Shown piece after piece: positions 8,587-17,296 of a stretch of 64,000 nt of DNA. Below the pieces are notes generated by a model that saw nothing but the letters and a program-made list of their open reading frames with translations, was not told the DNA's origin and did not search any database. Location of the stretch: contig JASCOF010000004.1 in NCBI GenBank assembly GCA_029960065.1, positions 248,001 to 312,000 of the forward strand. Reading direction: 5' to 3'. The translations under genes and the position numbers were made by a program. The stretch comes from Flavobacteriaceae bacterium PS02336 (GTDB taxonomy: Bacteria; Bacteroidota; Bacteroidia; Flavobacteriales; Flavobacteriaceae). How positions within the stretch are numbered: the first letter of the stretch is position 1; each line of letters starts with the position of its first letter.

Positions 8587-9683
8587 TATACCGGTTTTGA
8601 AAAGATATTAGTTATAAAGATATTAATTTGCGTTAATATAAGCGCTATCTCAACTACTGGAAACCAAATTTTAAGGTCATTTTCTTTCAGTTTTCCCGCC
8701 GTACATCCAATTACTGTCCAAACGACTGTATAGCGTGTTGCTAAAATTGCTAATACTGCAATCCATTCAAATTGAAAAGCCAGCAGAATTATAACTAATA
8801 AAAAGAAAAATAATTGTGAGAAGAAAAATAATCCTAACTGCATTTTATCAAAAAACTTATAATGTTCTGCAGTAGAAATATGTCTTCTTTTTTGTGTAAA
8901 CCATTCTCTGAACGTTTTTTTAGGCGTTGAATACGTAAAACTTTCTGGCATGTAAGAAATGGTAGTATTTGCTTTATTGGCTGCTTGATTGATAAACAAA
9001 TCATCATCGCCGGAACGAACCTGAATATGATCAATAAATCCGTTTACATTAAAGAATTCTTCTTTTTTGTAAGCTAGATTTCGTCCGACACCCATATAAG
9101 GAAGTCCTAATTTTGCCCATGAAAAATATTGAAGAGCTGTTAGGATGGTTTCAAAACGGATAATTTTATTTAAAAACGAACGCTCCACTTTTTCATAACC
9201 TCCATATCCTAAAACTATGGTTTTGTTCATGGTAAACTGCGAAGACATGGCGGTTATCCAATCTTTAGACGTTGGGTAACAATCGGCATCAGTAAATAAT
9301 AAATAATCTTTTTTTGCGGCTTTAATTCCAAGTGTCAAAGCATATTTTTTATTTCCCCAAAAAGCCTCGTTATTCTCCACTTTTACCAAGCGGATATTGG
9401 AAAATTCTTTTTCAAATTCTTCAAATATTTCAAGCGTTTCGTCTCTAGATGCATCATCAATTAAGACGATTTCAAAATCAGGATAATTTTGCTGTGCTAA
9501 AAGCGGAATGTATTTTTTTACATTTTCTTCCTCATTTTTTGCACATACAATTACAGAAACTGGAAGATTTTTGGGTGTAATGTGCTGCGGTTTACCAAAA
9601 GCAAATTTTCCAAAAATTCCCAAGTAATAGAAAAGCTGAATAAAAACAATAACAATAAAAAAGTAAAATAAAGTTATAAGCAT
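8577..9683 (-). CDS. Family 2 glycosyltransferase, membrane-bound
   Basis: A 368-residue GT-A glycosyltransferase. An N-terminal membrane helix (1-25) precedes the catalytic domain. This has VIVCAKNEEEN near 44-54, LIDDASRDET near 75-83, the metal-binding DAD at 132-134 in LFTDADCYP, and a later RSGDDDLFINQA acceptor-side motif with QKRRH downstream. Two or three hydrophobic helices at the C-terminus anchor it in the inner membrane. The layout suits a processive or lipid-linked transferase. Substrate is unknown. Its last codons overlap the sigma-factor start. Confidence 0.88.
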   Translation of the reverse strand: MLITLFYFFIVIVFIQLFYYLGIFGKFAFGKPQHITPKNLPVSVIVCAKNEEENVKKYIPLLAQQNYPDFEIVLIDDASRDETLEIFEEFEKEFSNIRLVKVENNEAFWGNKKYALTLGIKAAKKDYLLFTDADCYPTSKDWITAMSSQFTMNKTIVLGYGGYEKVERSFLNKIIRFETILTALQYFSWAKLGLPYMGVGRNLAYKKEEFFNVNGFIDHIQVRSGDDDLFINQAANKANTTISYMPESFTYSTPKKTFREWFTQKRRHISTAEHYKFFDKMQLGLFFFSQLFFFLLVIILLAFQFEWIAVLAILATRYTVVWTVIGCTAGKLKENDLKIWFPVVEIALILTQINIFITNIFSKPVYWK

Positions 9684-9767
9684 ATGGTTTTAATGTCTGT
9701 TAATAGCTCAAATTTTGCGAGAACAAATGTAGTTATGAATTAGTAATTTTCAATGATTAAAGCCAAT

Positions 9768-10382
9768 TTACTTTCGGCATTTTGACATTTCTTTTGCAAC
9801 AGCAATAGACTGAGGGTTTTTAGTGTTTTCTAATTCGGTTATGATGTTTTTATAATTGTGGTCGTCGCGGTTTTGAGAAAGTTTTTTTGTAGCCTGAATT
9901 TCCTCAATTTCTATTTCAAAACCAAATATTCCTCTAGCTTCGCGCATTGTTTTTGCTGATAAATCTTCAACTCGAACAGGATTTGCAGAATTTAATTCGT
10001 ATTTATCAACTAATTTTTTTAGTTGTTCTACAGAAGTCTCGTAATCAACAATTTTAATTCTTCCGTAAACATGTACAGCTATGTAATTCCAAGTTGGAAC
10101 ATTTTCATGATCGTACCATGAAGATGAAATATAACTGTGAGGTCCTGTAAAAACAGCCAAAACCTGATCGTTTGCTGCAAAACCTTCTGCCTGAGGATTC
10201 AATTTTGAAATATGTCCCTGCAGAATTTCTTTTCCGTCAGCATTCAATTCCAATTCTATCGGAATATGCGTGGCACATAATTTCCCGTTAGTTTGATTGA
10301 TCAGAATTCCAAAACTGTTTTCTTTTAGAAAAGTTCTGATTTCTTCAGGGTTTTCGTTTTTATATAAGTCTGGAGTATACAT
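9768..10382 (-). CDS. PaiB-like FMN-binding negative transcriptional regulator
   Basis: A 204-residue soluble protein of the PaiB/flavin-reductase-like split-barrel family. The N-terminal MYTPDLYKNENPEEIRTFLKEN is the family signature. HISKLNPQAEG and FTGPHSYISSSWY follow, the latter a conserved segment of the FMN-site fold. The C-terminal part has VPTWNYIAVHVYGRIKI, a strand pair typical of the fold. Bacillus PaiB is linked to repression of sporulation and degradative enzymes, and that role should not be transferred here. The true activity is probably flavin- or pyridoxal-dependent and is unknown. Confidence 0.85.
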   Translation of the reverse strand: MYTPDLYKNENPEEIRTFLKENSFGILINQTNGKLCATHIPIELELNADGKEILQGHISKLNPQAEGFAANDQVLAVFTGPHSYISSSWYDHENVPTWNYIAVHVYGRIKIVDYETSVEQLKKLVDKYELNSANPVRVEDLSAKTMREARGIFGFEIEIEEIQATKKLSQNRDDHNYKNIITELENTKNPQSIAVAKEMSKCRK

Positions 10383-10397
10383 ATTCTGGTTGTTTTA

Positions 10398-10452
10398 TCG
10401 TCGCAAATTTCACAAATTAAAATTCGGGCAAATTTGTGAAATTCGTGGCAAA
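10398..10452. repeat. Intergenic palindrome, GCCACGAATT family (short form)
   Basis: The left arm around 10401-10420 (TCGCAAATTTCACAAATT) pairs with the right arm around 10430-10449 (AATTTGTGAAATTCGTGGC). Related arms occur at 14250-14368 and 30369-30481. Confidence 0.65.
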
Positions 10453-10458
10453 AAGAAA

Positions 10459-11472
10459 TTAAATCACATTCACTTCAGCTTCTATCTGAATTCCGAATTT
10501 TTCAAAAACAGTTTTTTGCACTTCTTTTGAAACCGCTAAAATTTCCTGTCCAGTTGCATTTCCGTAATTCACTAATACTAAAGCCTGATTTTTGTGAACT
10601 CCAGCGTCGCCAAAACGTTTTCCTTTAAAACCAGCTTGTTCAATCAGCCATCCAGCAGGAACTTTTACTTCAGTTTCTGAAACTTCATAAAACTTCATTT
10701 CTGGAAAGTTTTGGTGGATTTTTTCAAAGTCAGATTTTAATATAATTGGATTTTTAAAGAAACTGCCGCTGTTTCCTAGTTCTTTTGGATCTGGCAATTT
10801 ACTTTGTCTAATGGCAATTACAGCATTGCTGACATCTTTTAATGTTGGTTCTGTAATATTGTTTTTTGCCAATTCGGCTAAAATATCTCCGTAAGAAGTA
10901 TTGATTTTATGATTGCGTTTTGTCAATTTGAAAACAACCGAAGTAATAATATATTGGTCTTTTACTTCATGTTTGAAAATACTTTCGCGGTAGCCAAAAT
11001 TACATTCGGCATTGTTGAACGTTTTCATTTCCTGAGTTTCGATATTCATGGCTTCGCAAGAAACAAAAGTGTCTTTAATTTCTGTTCCGTAAGCACCGAT
11101 ATTTTGTACTGGAGTTGTACCCACATTTCCTGGAATCAATGACATATTTTCTAATCCTCCAAAATTATTGTCAATCGTATAAAGAACGAAATCATGCCAA
11201 GTTTCGCCGGCCTGACTTTCGACCCAGACAAAATCTTCGTCTTCTTTGATTATTTTTTTGCCCTTTAAATCAATATGAATAACTAAAGCGTCGATATCTT
11301 TCGTCAAAAGCATATTGCTTCCGCCGCCTAAAATGAATTTTTTCTCGTTTTTGTTTGCTGCTAAAATGGTTTTCAATTCAGCGATAGAATGTACTGCAAC
11401 GAATTGTTTAGCGCTGGCTTCAATGCCAAATGTATTGTGGTTTTTTAAAGAGAAATTGGATTGGATTTCCAT
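10459..11472 (-). CDS. murB: UDP-N-acetylenolpyruvoylglucosamine reductase
   Basis: Second step of cytoplasmic peptidoglycan precursor synthesis: FAD- and NADPH-dependent reduction to UDP-N-acetylmuramate. The FAD-binding segment GGGSNMLL is near residue 49. IPGNVGTTPVQNIGAYGTE follows. The catalytic set typical of type I MurB is visible: an Arg in YRESIF, a Ser in GNSGSFFKNP, and a Glu in the last residues (IEAEVNVI). At 337 residues it is full length. It stands alone on the minus strand, bounded downstream by a palindromic repeat. Confidence 0.96.
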   Translation of the reverse strand: MEIQSNFSLKNHNTFGIEASAKQFVAVHSIAELKTILAANKNEKKFILGGGSNMLLTKDIDALVIHIDLKGKKIIKEDEDFVWVESQAGETWHDFVLYTIDNNFGGLENMSLIPGNVGTTPVQNIGAYGTEIKDTFVSCEAMNIETQEMKTFNNAECNFGYRESIFKHEVKDQYIITSVVFKLTKRNHKINTSYGDILAELAKNNITEPTLKDVSNAVIAIRQSKLPDPKELGNSGSFFKNPIILKSDFEKIHQNFPEMKFYEVSETEVKVPAGWLIEQAGFKGKRFGDAGVHKNQALVLVNYGNATGQEILAVSKEVQKTVFEKFGIQIEAEVNVI

Positions 11473-11575
11473 AAATAAAAGGCTTTTTAATCTGAGTCAA
11501 AAGTAAGGATTATAATTTATTTGAAACGGCTTTTAAATAAATATCAGGATTCAAAAAACAAATTGATTTCTTTTA

Positions 11576-11583
11576 TAAATTTG
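11576..11583 (+). promoter_or_regulatory. Predicted -7 element
   Basis: TAAATTTG matches TAnnTTTG, 23 bases before the start codon of the secreted hypothetical protein at 11606. No clear -33 TTG is seen. Confidence 0.4.
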
Positions 11584-11605
11584 AAAGAATTATAATGTTA
11601 TAATT

Positions 11606-12319
11606 ATGAACGAATTTTTTCTTAAAAATAAGATTTTACTCTTTTTTAGTTTGTTTTTAGCAATTTCTTCTTTTGCTCAGTCCGATATTGTGGGGAAATG
11701 GGAAACAAGGGATATAATTGGTTATTCTAATGCCGTTGAATATTCTTTAATAAAAGAAAAAGAAGAAAAAGCTGGACGCAGTATAACTTTTAATTTAGAT
11801 GGCACATTCTCATGCGGTGAAACAATGCAGTGTCTTACAGATTGTTTTGTTTTTACCTCAGGAACTTATGCGATGATTGGTAATGATCACTTACATCTGA
11901 TTGTAGAAAATGTTCGTTTTGTCGGCTTAACATGCGGAATGAAAAAAACACAAAAAGAAGATTACATAAAAGATTTAGGTGTTTTTTATATTTACAAAGA
12001 AGGGGATTTAGTTAGATTAATTCCTAGTAGTGGTGATTTGCAAGCTGATAAAGATCAAATGCTTTATACTCAAATGTTGGATTCTTTTACTACGAAATGG
12101 AGGTCTTACAATTATGTTTGGAATAATACAGATGGAAATCAGCCGGAAGAAATTGTGAAAGATTGTAAAAGAAATTTAGTTGATTTGGCTAATTATAAAA
12201 TCGTTTTTTCTAAAAATGAATCTTATGGAAACGTTTTTCTTTTAAGGGAAAATGAAAACTATTATTACGTAGTTTATAATGCGGTTAATAAAAAAGTTTC
12301 TTTGGCATATCCTAAATAA
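11606..12319 (+). CDS. Secreted hypothetical protein, lipocalin-like start
   Basis: I do not recognise the family. The 237 residues begin with a signal peptide (to about 24, ending SSFAQ). DIVGKWETRDI and FNLDGTFSCGETM follow, the pattern found in many small beta-barrel or lipocalin-like Bacteroidota proteins (strand, GKW, then DGTF). Four cysteines around residues 70-115 could form disulfides in the periplasm. The C-terminal third (about 150-237) has no motif I can name and may be a second small domain. It has its own candidate promoter and converges on the GT4 gene through a palindrome. Confidence 0.6.
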   Translation: MNEFFLKNKILLFFSLFLAISSFAQSDIVGKWETRDIIGYSNAVEYSLIKEKEEKAGRSITFNLDGTFSCGETMQCLTDCFVFTSGTYAMIGNDHLHLIVENVRFVGLTCGMKKTQKEDYIKDLGVFYIYKEGDLVRLIPSSGDLQADKDQMLYTQMLDSFTTKWRSYNYVWNNTDGNQPEEIVKDCKRNLVDLANYKIVFSKNESYGNVFLLRENENYYYVVYNAVNKKVSLAYPK

Positions 12320-12324
12320 GTCTT

Positions 12325-12368
12325 TTTACCGCAAAGTTCGCTAAGTCTTTGCGAGCTTTGCGGTTAAA
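12325..12368. repeat. Intergenic palindrome, ACCGCAAAG family
   Basis: The left arm TTTACCGCAAAGTTCGC and the right arm GCGAGCTTTGCGGTTAAA pair almost fully. The element lies between convergent genes and its right end contains the stop codon of the GT4 gene. A longer nested relative is at 43026-43150. Confidence 0.75.
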
Positions 12369-13422
12369 TGCCACGCAGAGTCAGCAAGTCATGATATTTC
12401 TTAGAAATAATCTTCATATTAATATCATAACTAGCATTTTCTTCCACAAACTTTCTATTTCGAATAATTGCCTGATTTCGAGATTCAGGATTTTCAAAGG
12501 ACCAAATCAATTCTTCTGCTAACATTTCGATATTATCAATTTCAATCAATTGACCGTTTTCTCTATGTTTAATCCAGCTTTGATTTCCTGGAATATCTGA
12601 AACTAAAGGATAACAATTACAAGCCATCGCTTCGAATAAAGACGCGGAAACGCCTTCGGTAATCGGCATGCTGATATAAATATTCGATCGTTGTAATAAT
12701 TTAGGAAGCTCGGTATTTGGAATTCTTCCTGTAAAAATCACTTTATTTTCGATTTGTAAATCTTTGGCTAAATCTTTCAAATAGTGCAATCTTGTTCCGT
12801 CGCCAACAATCGTTAAAGAAAAATCAATTCCTTTTTGATGTAAAATGGCAAATGCTTTTAAAATAGAATCGTGTCGGTATTCAGGCATTAAAGAACGCGT
12901 TACAATCGCTTCAATTTTGTTTGAGTTATTTATAGAAGAAGTAAAAATCGATAAATCAATTCCTTTAGGAAGAACCAAAACTTTGTTCATGTCAACTCCA
13001 GATGCTTTCATGTGAATTGCCATTACAGGTCCCCAAGCATGAATTAAATGCGCTTTTTTAAATGCATATTTCTGAATGAATTTTTTAAAAGGATATAAAA
13101 TAGAATCTTCTGGCCATAAATCGGTTTGGCCTTGCTGTGCGATTGCAATGGTTTTTGAACCGGATAAAGCTGCAAGAAAACCATAACTTGTCGTTCTTTC
13201 GGCAATAACCATGTCTGGCTTTTCCTTTCTAATGATTTTTCGAATAGCAATAGGAGAGAAGAAATACTCTAAAATTCGTTTGAATCGATTGATTTTGGAA
13301 TTGTTTGACGTTTGAAGTTCCCAAGTAATAATTTCAAAATCGCCAAATTCTTTCAGACCTTTCATCCAAGTTATGGCGTCGGCGCGGTAAGATTCTCCAA
13401 GAAAAAGTATTTTTCTTTTCAT
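12364..13422 (-). CDS. Family 4 (GT-B) glycosyltransferase
   Basis: A 352-residue glycosyltransferase with no membrane segment. The C-terminal nucleotide-binding half contains GDGTRLHYLKDLA, KVIFTGRIPNTELPKLL and the E-x7-E motif in EGVSASLFEAMACNCYP, which is typical of retaining GT4 enzymes. The N-terminal half begins KRKILFLGESYRADA. Such enzymes add sugars to surface polysaccharide or glycoconjugates, but acceptor and donor cannot be read. It lies upstream of a palindromic spacer and has no polysaccharide-cluster neighbours, so it may be an isolated transferase. Confidence 0.85.
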   Translation of the reverse strand: MKRKILFLGESYRADAITWMKGLKEFGDFEIITWELQTSNNSKINRFKRILEYFFSPIAIRKIIRKEKPDMVIAERTTSYGFLAALSGSKTIAIAQQGQTDLWPEDSILYPFKKFIQKYAFKKAHLIHAWGPVMAIHMKASGVDMNKVLVLPKGIDLSIFTSSINNSNKIEAIVTRSLMPEYRHDSILKAFAILHQKGIDFSLTIVGDGTRLHYLKDLAKDLQIENKVIFTGRIPNTELPKLLQRSNIYISMPITEGVSASLFEAMACNCYPLVSDIPGNQSWIKHRENGQLIEIDNIEMLAEELIWSFENPESRNQAIIRNRKFVEENASYDINMKIISKKYHDLLTLRGI

Positions 13423-13435
13423 TAAAGTATGTTTT

Positions 13436-13516
13436 TTGCCACAGATTAAAAAGATTAAAAGGATTTTGCTCCTGTTGCGAAAAAAAATCTGTGATAATCT
13501 TTTTAATCTGTGGCAA
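13436..13516. repeat. Intergenic palindrome, GCCACAGATTAAAA family
   Basis: The left arm TTTGCCACAGATTAAAAAG (from 13436) matches the complement of the right arm ending 13516 over at least 24 bp. It fills the spacer between the GT4 and DUF2461 genes. A single-armed relative is at 37197-37229. Confidence 0.8.
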
Positions 13517-13522
13517 ATAAAA

Positions 13523-14200
13523 TTAAAATTCTTCAGTTTCTAAAGCGCGATTGATAAAATGATTTAGAGGTTTCAGAGCGATTAGTTTTTTACTCATTTT
13601 AGAAACAAAATCTTTCTGTGTTACTTCAGAAATATCATAAGGTTGCGTTGCTGTAAAACTTTTTAGTTTCAAAAATTCTATTGCAGGATGATCTTTTTCG
13701 TAACCGCGAGGCATGCTTTTTAGTGAATTGTTTTCGTTTACATCTAAACTTCCAAATTCTTTTTTGAAGTTTTTATCGTTTAAAATTTCCTGTAAATCAT
13801 CATAGAAAAATGCAATTTCTTTTCTGACTTTTTTTAATTCGTCTGAATCTGGCGAATAAAAACCGCCTGCAATAAAACTTGCGCCTTTTTCAATATGAAC
13901 ATAATAACCCGAACGATTTGCGCCTTTCGCACCCGCAGAAAGCCAAACGCCCAAATGCGCTTTGTATGGAGATTTGTCTTTAGAAAAACGAATATCACGA
14001 TTGATTCTGAATGTACAATCTTTAATCTCGAGTAATTCCAGCGAAGGATCAAGCGGTTTCATTGCATCCAAAAAATCACTCACCAATTGATGATAATCTT
14101 TTTTAAAGACTTCGTAACGTTTTTTATTTTCCTGAAACCATTCTCTGTTATTGTTTCTTTTTAAATCGTCTAAAAATTGCAATGATTCTTTAGTCAGCAT
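13523..14200 (-). CDS. DUF2461 (TIGR02453) family protein
   Basis: A 225-residue cytoplasmic protein with the family start FLDDLKRNNNREWFQENKKRYE and the block DCTFRINRDIRFSKDKSPYKAHLGVWLS near residues 60-90. GYYVHIEKGASFIAGGFYSPDSDELKKVRKEI follows at about 98-130. These are the hallmarks of TIGR02453. The fold is predicted alpha/beta and no function is established. It is flanked on both sides by palindromic spacers, so it is probably a single-gene transcript. Confidence 0.88.
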   Translation of the reverse strand: MLTKESLQFLDDLKRNNNREWFQENKKRYEVFKKDYHQLVSDFLDAMKPLDPSLELLEIKDCTFRINRDIRFSKDKSPYKAHLGVWLSAGAKGANRSGYYVHIEKGASFIAGGFYSPDSDELKKVRKEIAFFYDDLQEILNDKNFKKEFGSLDVNENNSLKSMPRGYEKDHPAIEFLKLKSFTATQPYDISEVTQKDFVSKMSKKLIALKPLNHFINRALETEEF

Positions 14201-14249
14201 AATCAGTTTTTTTATTGCAGTTAATGTTTGGGCTAAATTAATGATTTAG

Positions 14250-14368
14250 TTCGCCACGAATTTCACGAATTTACACTAATTTTTTAATTGGTAATCGCTC
14301 AACTTTGACAAAGTTTAGAACTTTGTCAAAGTTTTTAATTCGTGAAAATTCGTATAATTCGTGGCGAA
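14250..14368. repeat. Nested intergenic palindrome, GCCACGAATT family
   Basis: Outer arms begin TTCGCCACGAATT at about 14250 and end AATTCGTGGCGAA at about 14368, complementary over about 27 bp with a few mismatches. The central loop carries a second, unrelated palindrome at 14301-14333. Confidence 0.8.
14301..14333. repeat. AACTTTG double palindrome (inside the larger repeat)
   Basis: AACTTTGACAAAGTT (14301-14315) and AACTTTGTCAAAGTT (14319-14333) are each near-self-complementary and are complementary to one another. The same pair recurs at 37237-37269. Confidence 0.8.
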
Positions 14369-14375
14369 AAAAACT

Positions 14376-15455
14376 TTATAAATTAAATATTTTATAACTC
14401 TGATGTGTTGATTTTACAATTGCTTCGGTTCTTTCAGGATGTGTGTCAGAAATAAAAAGCTGTCCAAAGGTTTCGCTATTTACCATTTCTATAATTTTAG
14501 CAACACGTGTTTCGTCCAGTTTGTCAAAAATATCATCAAATAAAAGAATTGGTTTTACACCACTTTGTTTTTTTAGAAATTCAAACTGCGCCAGTTTCAG
14601 TGCAATCAAAAAAGATTTCTGCTGTCCTTGAGATCCGAATTTTTTTATTGGATGCGAATCAATTTCAAAAGACAAATCATCTTTATGAATCCCAACAGTT
14701 GTATAATGAAGTGCACGATCTTTATTGATGTTTTCCTGCAAAAGTGTTAAAAGATCTTTTTCGTACAAATGACTTTCATGAACCAATTGTACACTTTCTT
14801 CAGATCCAGTTATAGCCTGATGATGTGTATTAAATATAGGTATAAACTGTTCAAGAAAATCTTTTCTTTTTTCAAAAATCGATTTTCCATATTCATTTAA
14901 TTGTTCATTATATATAGATAAGGTATCATTATCAAAAGTATGATTGAGGGCAAAATATTTCAAAAGGGCATTTCGCTGCACTATTACTTTTTGATACTGA
15001 ATAAGCTGATGCAGATAAGTAGAATCCAATTGCGAAATCACGCTGTCCATAAATTTACGACGTGTTTCGCTTCCTTCAATAATTAAATCCCTGTCGGCCG
15101 GCGAAATAATTACTAACGGAATAAATCCGATATGATCAGAGAATTTATCGTAAGCTTTACCATTTCTTTTTAAAACCTTCTTTTGTCCTTTTTTTAAACT
15201 GCAGACAATTTGTTCTGTTCTCTCATTTTTTTCCAGTTCTGCATCGATAACAAAAAACTCTTCGCCATGTTTGATATTTTGAACCGCAAGCGGATTGAAA
15301 TAACTTTTTCCGTAGGCTAAATGGTAAATAGCGTCCAGAACATTGGTTTTTCCAATGCCGTTTTTTCCCACGAAACAATTGATTTTGATGTCAAAATCAA
15401 AACTGGCTTCAGAAAAGTTTTTATAATTGAATAAAGAGATTTTGTTTAAATGCAT
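14376..15455 (-). CDS. recF: DNA replication/repair ATPase RecF
   Basis: SMC-like ATPase that loads RecA at gaps during RecFOR repair. Walker A GKNGIGKT is at 30-37. The ABC signature FGSQGQQKSFLIALKLAQ is near 285, and Walker B ILLFDDIFDKLD is near 300. At 359 residues it is normal. It is not next to dnaA or gyrB as in many Proteobacteria, but this separation is common in Bacteroidota. Downstream lies the nested palindrome. Upstream it is divergent from the TPR protein gene. Confidence 0.96.
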   Translation of the reverse strand: MHLNKISLFNYKNFSEASFDFDIKINCFVGKNGIGKTNVLDAIYHLAYGKSYFNPLAVQNIKHGEEFFVIDAELEKNERTEQIVCSLKKGQKKVLKRNGKAYDKFSDHIGFIPLVIISPADRDLIIEGSETRRKFMDSVISQLDSTYLHQLIQYQKVIVQRNALLKYFALNHTFDNDTLSIYNEQLNEYGKSIFEKRKDFLEQFIPIFNTHHQAITGSEESVQLVHESHLYEKDLLTLLQENINKDRALHYTTVGIHKDDLSFEIDSHPIKKFGSQGQQKSFLIALKLAQFEFLKKQSGVKPILLFDDIFDKLDETRVAKIIEMVNSETFGQLFISDTHPERTEAIVKSTHQSYKIFNL

Positions 15456-15667
15456 TTTTTAGAGGCTCAATAGGTAATTTTACTGGTTTTGAACAGTGAA
15501 AATTTGAGGGTGCAAATTACCTAAAATTATCAATATAATTGGCTTTCGAGTAGTTTCAAAGTGATTTATTTTATCGCTTTCGCTAAAGTAGAGGTAAAAC
15601 GCAAAAATATTTCTTTTTAAAATAGTGATAAAATTGAAATTTTTTACCTCAGTTTCAATAAAAATTT

Positions 15668-15675
15668 TATTTTTG
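15668..15675 (+). promoter_or_regulatory. Predicted -7 element
   Basis: TATTTTTG matches TAnnTTTG, 23 bases before the ATG of the TPR protein at 15698. Confidence 0.4.
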
Positions 15676-15697
15676 CCGTTCACTAAATAAATTTTAA

Positions 15698-16477
15698 ATG
15701 GCAACTTACAATAAAAGAGGATATAAGACACCAAAAGAGAAGGAAGTTAAAGAGGTTACTGAAGAACAACAAGTAGTTATTGACGAAAAAGACAGCACAA
15801 CAGCTGGTGTTTTCTCAAAATTAGACGAAACAGCTTCAAAAACTGAGGATTGGGTGGCTAAAAATCAAAAAATCATTATTGGTTTAGTGGCTGGTATTGC
15901 TGTTGCTACAATTGGATATTTGGCTTACCAAAAATTCATCGCAACTCCAAAACAAGAAGAAGCTGCAAGCGAAATGTTTGTTGCACAGCAAAACTTTGAA
16001 AAAGCAGTAAACGGTGTTTCTAGCGATTCATTATATAAATTATCATTAAATGGTTCAGAAGGTAAATTCGGATTTATTAAAATCGCTGACGAATATTCTG
16101 GAACAGATGCTGGAAATTTAGCAAACTATTACGCTGGTATGGCTTATTTAAATACTGGTAAATTTGATGAGGCAATTAAATATTTAGGTGAATTTAAATC
16201 TGAAGATGTAATCTTAAGTGCTTTAGCTAAAGGTGCAACAGGAGATGCTTATTCTCAAAAAAATAACCAAAAAGAAGCTTTATCTTTCTATGTAAAAGCG
16301 GCAGAATCTAACAAAAATGATTTTACAACTCCTCGCTTCTTGTTAAAAGCAGGAAAAACAGCTTTAGCTTTAGGCCAGAAAGAAGATGCTTTAAAATATT
16401 TCAACGATATTAAAGATAATTACGATAGCGCTCCAGAAGCAGCGCTTGTAGATGCTTTGATCGGATTAGCACAATAA
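15698..16477 (+). CDS. TPR protein with one membrane anchor (YfgM-like)
   Basis: 259 residues: a charged cytoplasmic N-terminus (about 1-60), a single membrane helix (IIIGLVAGIAVATIGYLAY, about 63-82), then a periplasmic region of tetratricopeptide-type helices. These include DAGNLANYYAGMAYLNTGKFDEAIKYL and LKAGKTALALGQKEDALKYFNDI. The layout matches the YfgM/ancillary SecYEG group and related Bacteroidota membrane TPR proteins. A chaperone or scaffold role is inferred from family only. It is followed by a palindromic spacer and then ribH, and the two may be co-transcribed. Confidence 0.8.
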   Translation: MATYNKRGYKTPKEKEVKEVTEEQQVVIDEKDSTTAGVFSKLDETASKTEDWVAKNQKIIIGLVAGIAVATIGYLAYQKFIATPKQEEAASEMFVAQQNFEKAVNGVSSDSLYKLSLNGSEGKFGFIKIADEYSGTDAGNLANYYAGMAYLNTGKFDEAIKYLGEFKSEDVILSALAKGATGDAYSQKNNQKEALSFYVKAAESNKNDFTTPRFLLKAGKTALALGQKEDALKYFNDIKDNYDSAPEAALVDALIGLAQ

Positions 16478-16480
16478 AAA

Positions 16481-16550
16481 TTTTAGACTTTAGATTTAAG
16501 ATTGTAGATTTGTATTTAAGAATCTAAATTCTAAATTCAAAAATCTAAAA
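16481..16550. repeat. AT-rich intergenic palindrome, TTTTAGA/AATCTAAA family
   Basis: The left arm (TTTTAGACTTTAGATTTAAG, 16481-16500) pairs imperfectly with the right arm (AATCTAAATTCTAAATTC from 16521). It occupies the spacer between the TPR and ribH genes. Confidence 0.5.
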
Positions 16551-16558
16551 TATTACAG

Positions 16559-17131
16559 ATGGCTACTGAAAATAAAAATCTATCAGAATACGATAAAAAC
16601 ACAATCCCAAATGCGAAAGACTTTCGATTTGGGATTGTTGTTTCTGAATGGAATGATACTATAACAGAAGGACTTTATAATGGTGCTTTTGATGCTTTAG
16701 TGGATTGCGATGTTCCTGCTCAACAAATTATCCGTTGGAATGTTCCTGGGAGTTTTGAGTTGATTTATGGAGCAAAAAAAATGCTTCAAACACAAAATGT
16801 TGATGCGGTTATTGTAATTGGATGTGTAATTCAAGGAGAAACCAAACATTTTGATTTTGTTTGCGAAGGTGTTACGCAAGGAATTAAAGATTTGAATGTT
16901 CAAACTGATATTCCAGTTATTTTCTGTGTTTTAACAGATAATAATATGCAGCAATCTATTGATAGAAGCGGCGGAGCTCATGGAAACAAAGGAACTGAAG
17001 CAGCAATTGCGGCTATAAAAATGGCGTACATTCGTCAGCAGGCTTCAATAGCTCATGCTTACAATCAGCCGTTATTGACTTCTGGTGCGCTTCAGATCGA
17101 AGATTCTCCAAGAAAAATAGAGAACGAGTAA
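16559..17131 (+). CDS. ribH: 6,7-dimethyl-8-ribityllumazine synthase
   Basis: Penultimate riboflavin step, condensing 5-amino-6-ribitylaminouracil with dihydroxybutanone phosphate. The phosphate and active-site motifs are visible: FGIVVSEWN near 25, VPGSFELIYGAKK near 62, GCVIQGETKHFDFVCEGVTQGI near 88 with the catalytic His, and GNKGTEAAIAAIKM near 141. At 190 residues it is longer than the common 150-165, because of about 20 extra residues at the start and a polar C-terminal tail. No other rib genes are adjacent, so the pathway is scattered. Confidence 0.96.
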   Translation: MATENKNLSEYDKNTIPNAKDFRFGIVVSEWNDTITEGLYNGAFDALVDCDVPAQQIIRWNVPGSFELIYGAKKMLQTQNVDAVIVIGCVIQGETKHFDFVCEGVTQGIKDLNVQTDIPVIFCVLTDNNMQQSIDRSGGAHGNKGTEAAIAAIKMAYIRQQASIAHAYNQPLLTSGALQIEDSPRKIENE

Positions 17132-17156
17132 AACACTTTTGTTTTAAAAATATTTA

Positions 17157-17197
17157 AACCTGTACTGTGTAATAACGGTATAGGTTTTTTTGTTTTT
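17157..17197 (+). terminator. Terminator after ribH
   Basis: AACCTGTAC (17157-17165) pairs with GTATAGGTT (17178-17186) using one G-T pair, followed by a long T run. Confidence 0.75.
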
Positions 17198-17237
17198 TTT
17201 ATGATATCTCTTATTCTAAAAGACAATCAAAATTCAC

Positions 17238-17245
17238 TAAATTTG
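17238..17245 (+). promoter_or_regulatory. Predicted -7 element of the mutL transcript
   Basis: TAAATTTG matches TAnnTTTG, 52 bases before the mutL ATG. The spacer after the ribH terminator has no gene. Confidence 0.4.
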
Positions 17246-17296
17246 TACTTCTTGGTTTGTACAAACTAATCTAAACTTTAAAACTATTTTTGCTTA

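Noticed and set aside
15480..15734. 84-residue frame on the minus strand
   Set aside because: It spans the recF/TPR divergent spacer and enters the TPR gene start; no family features and no candidate promoter.
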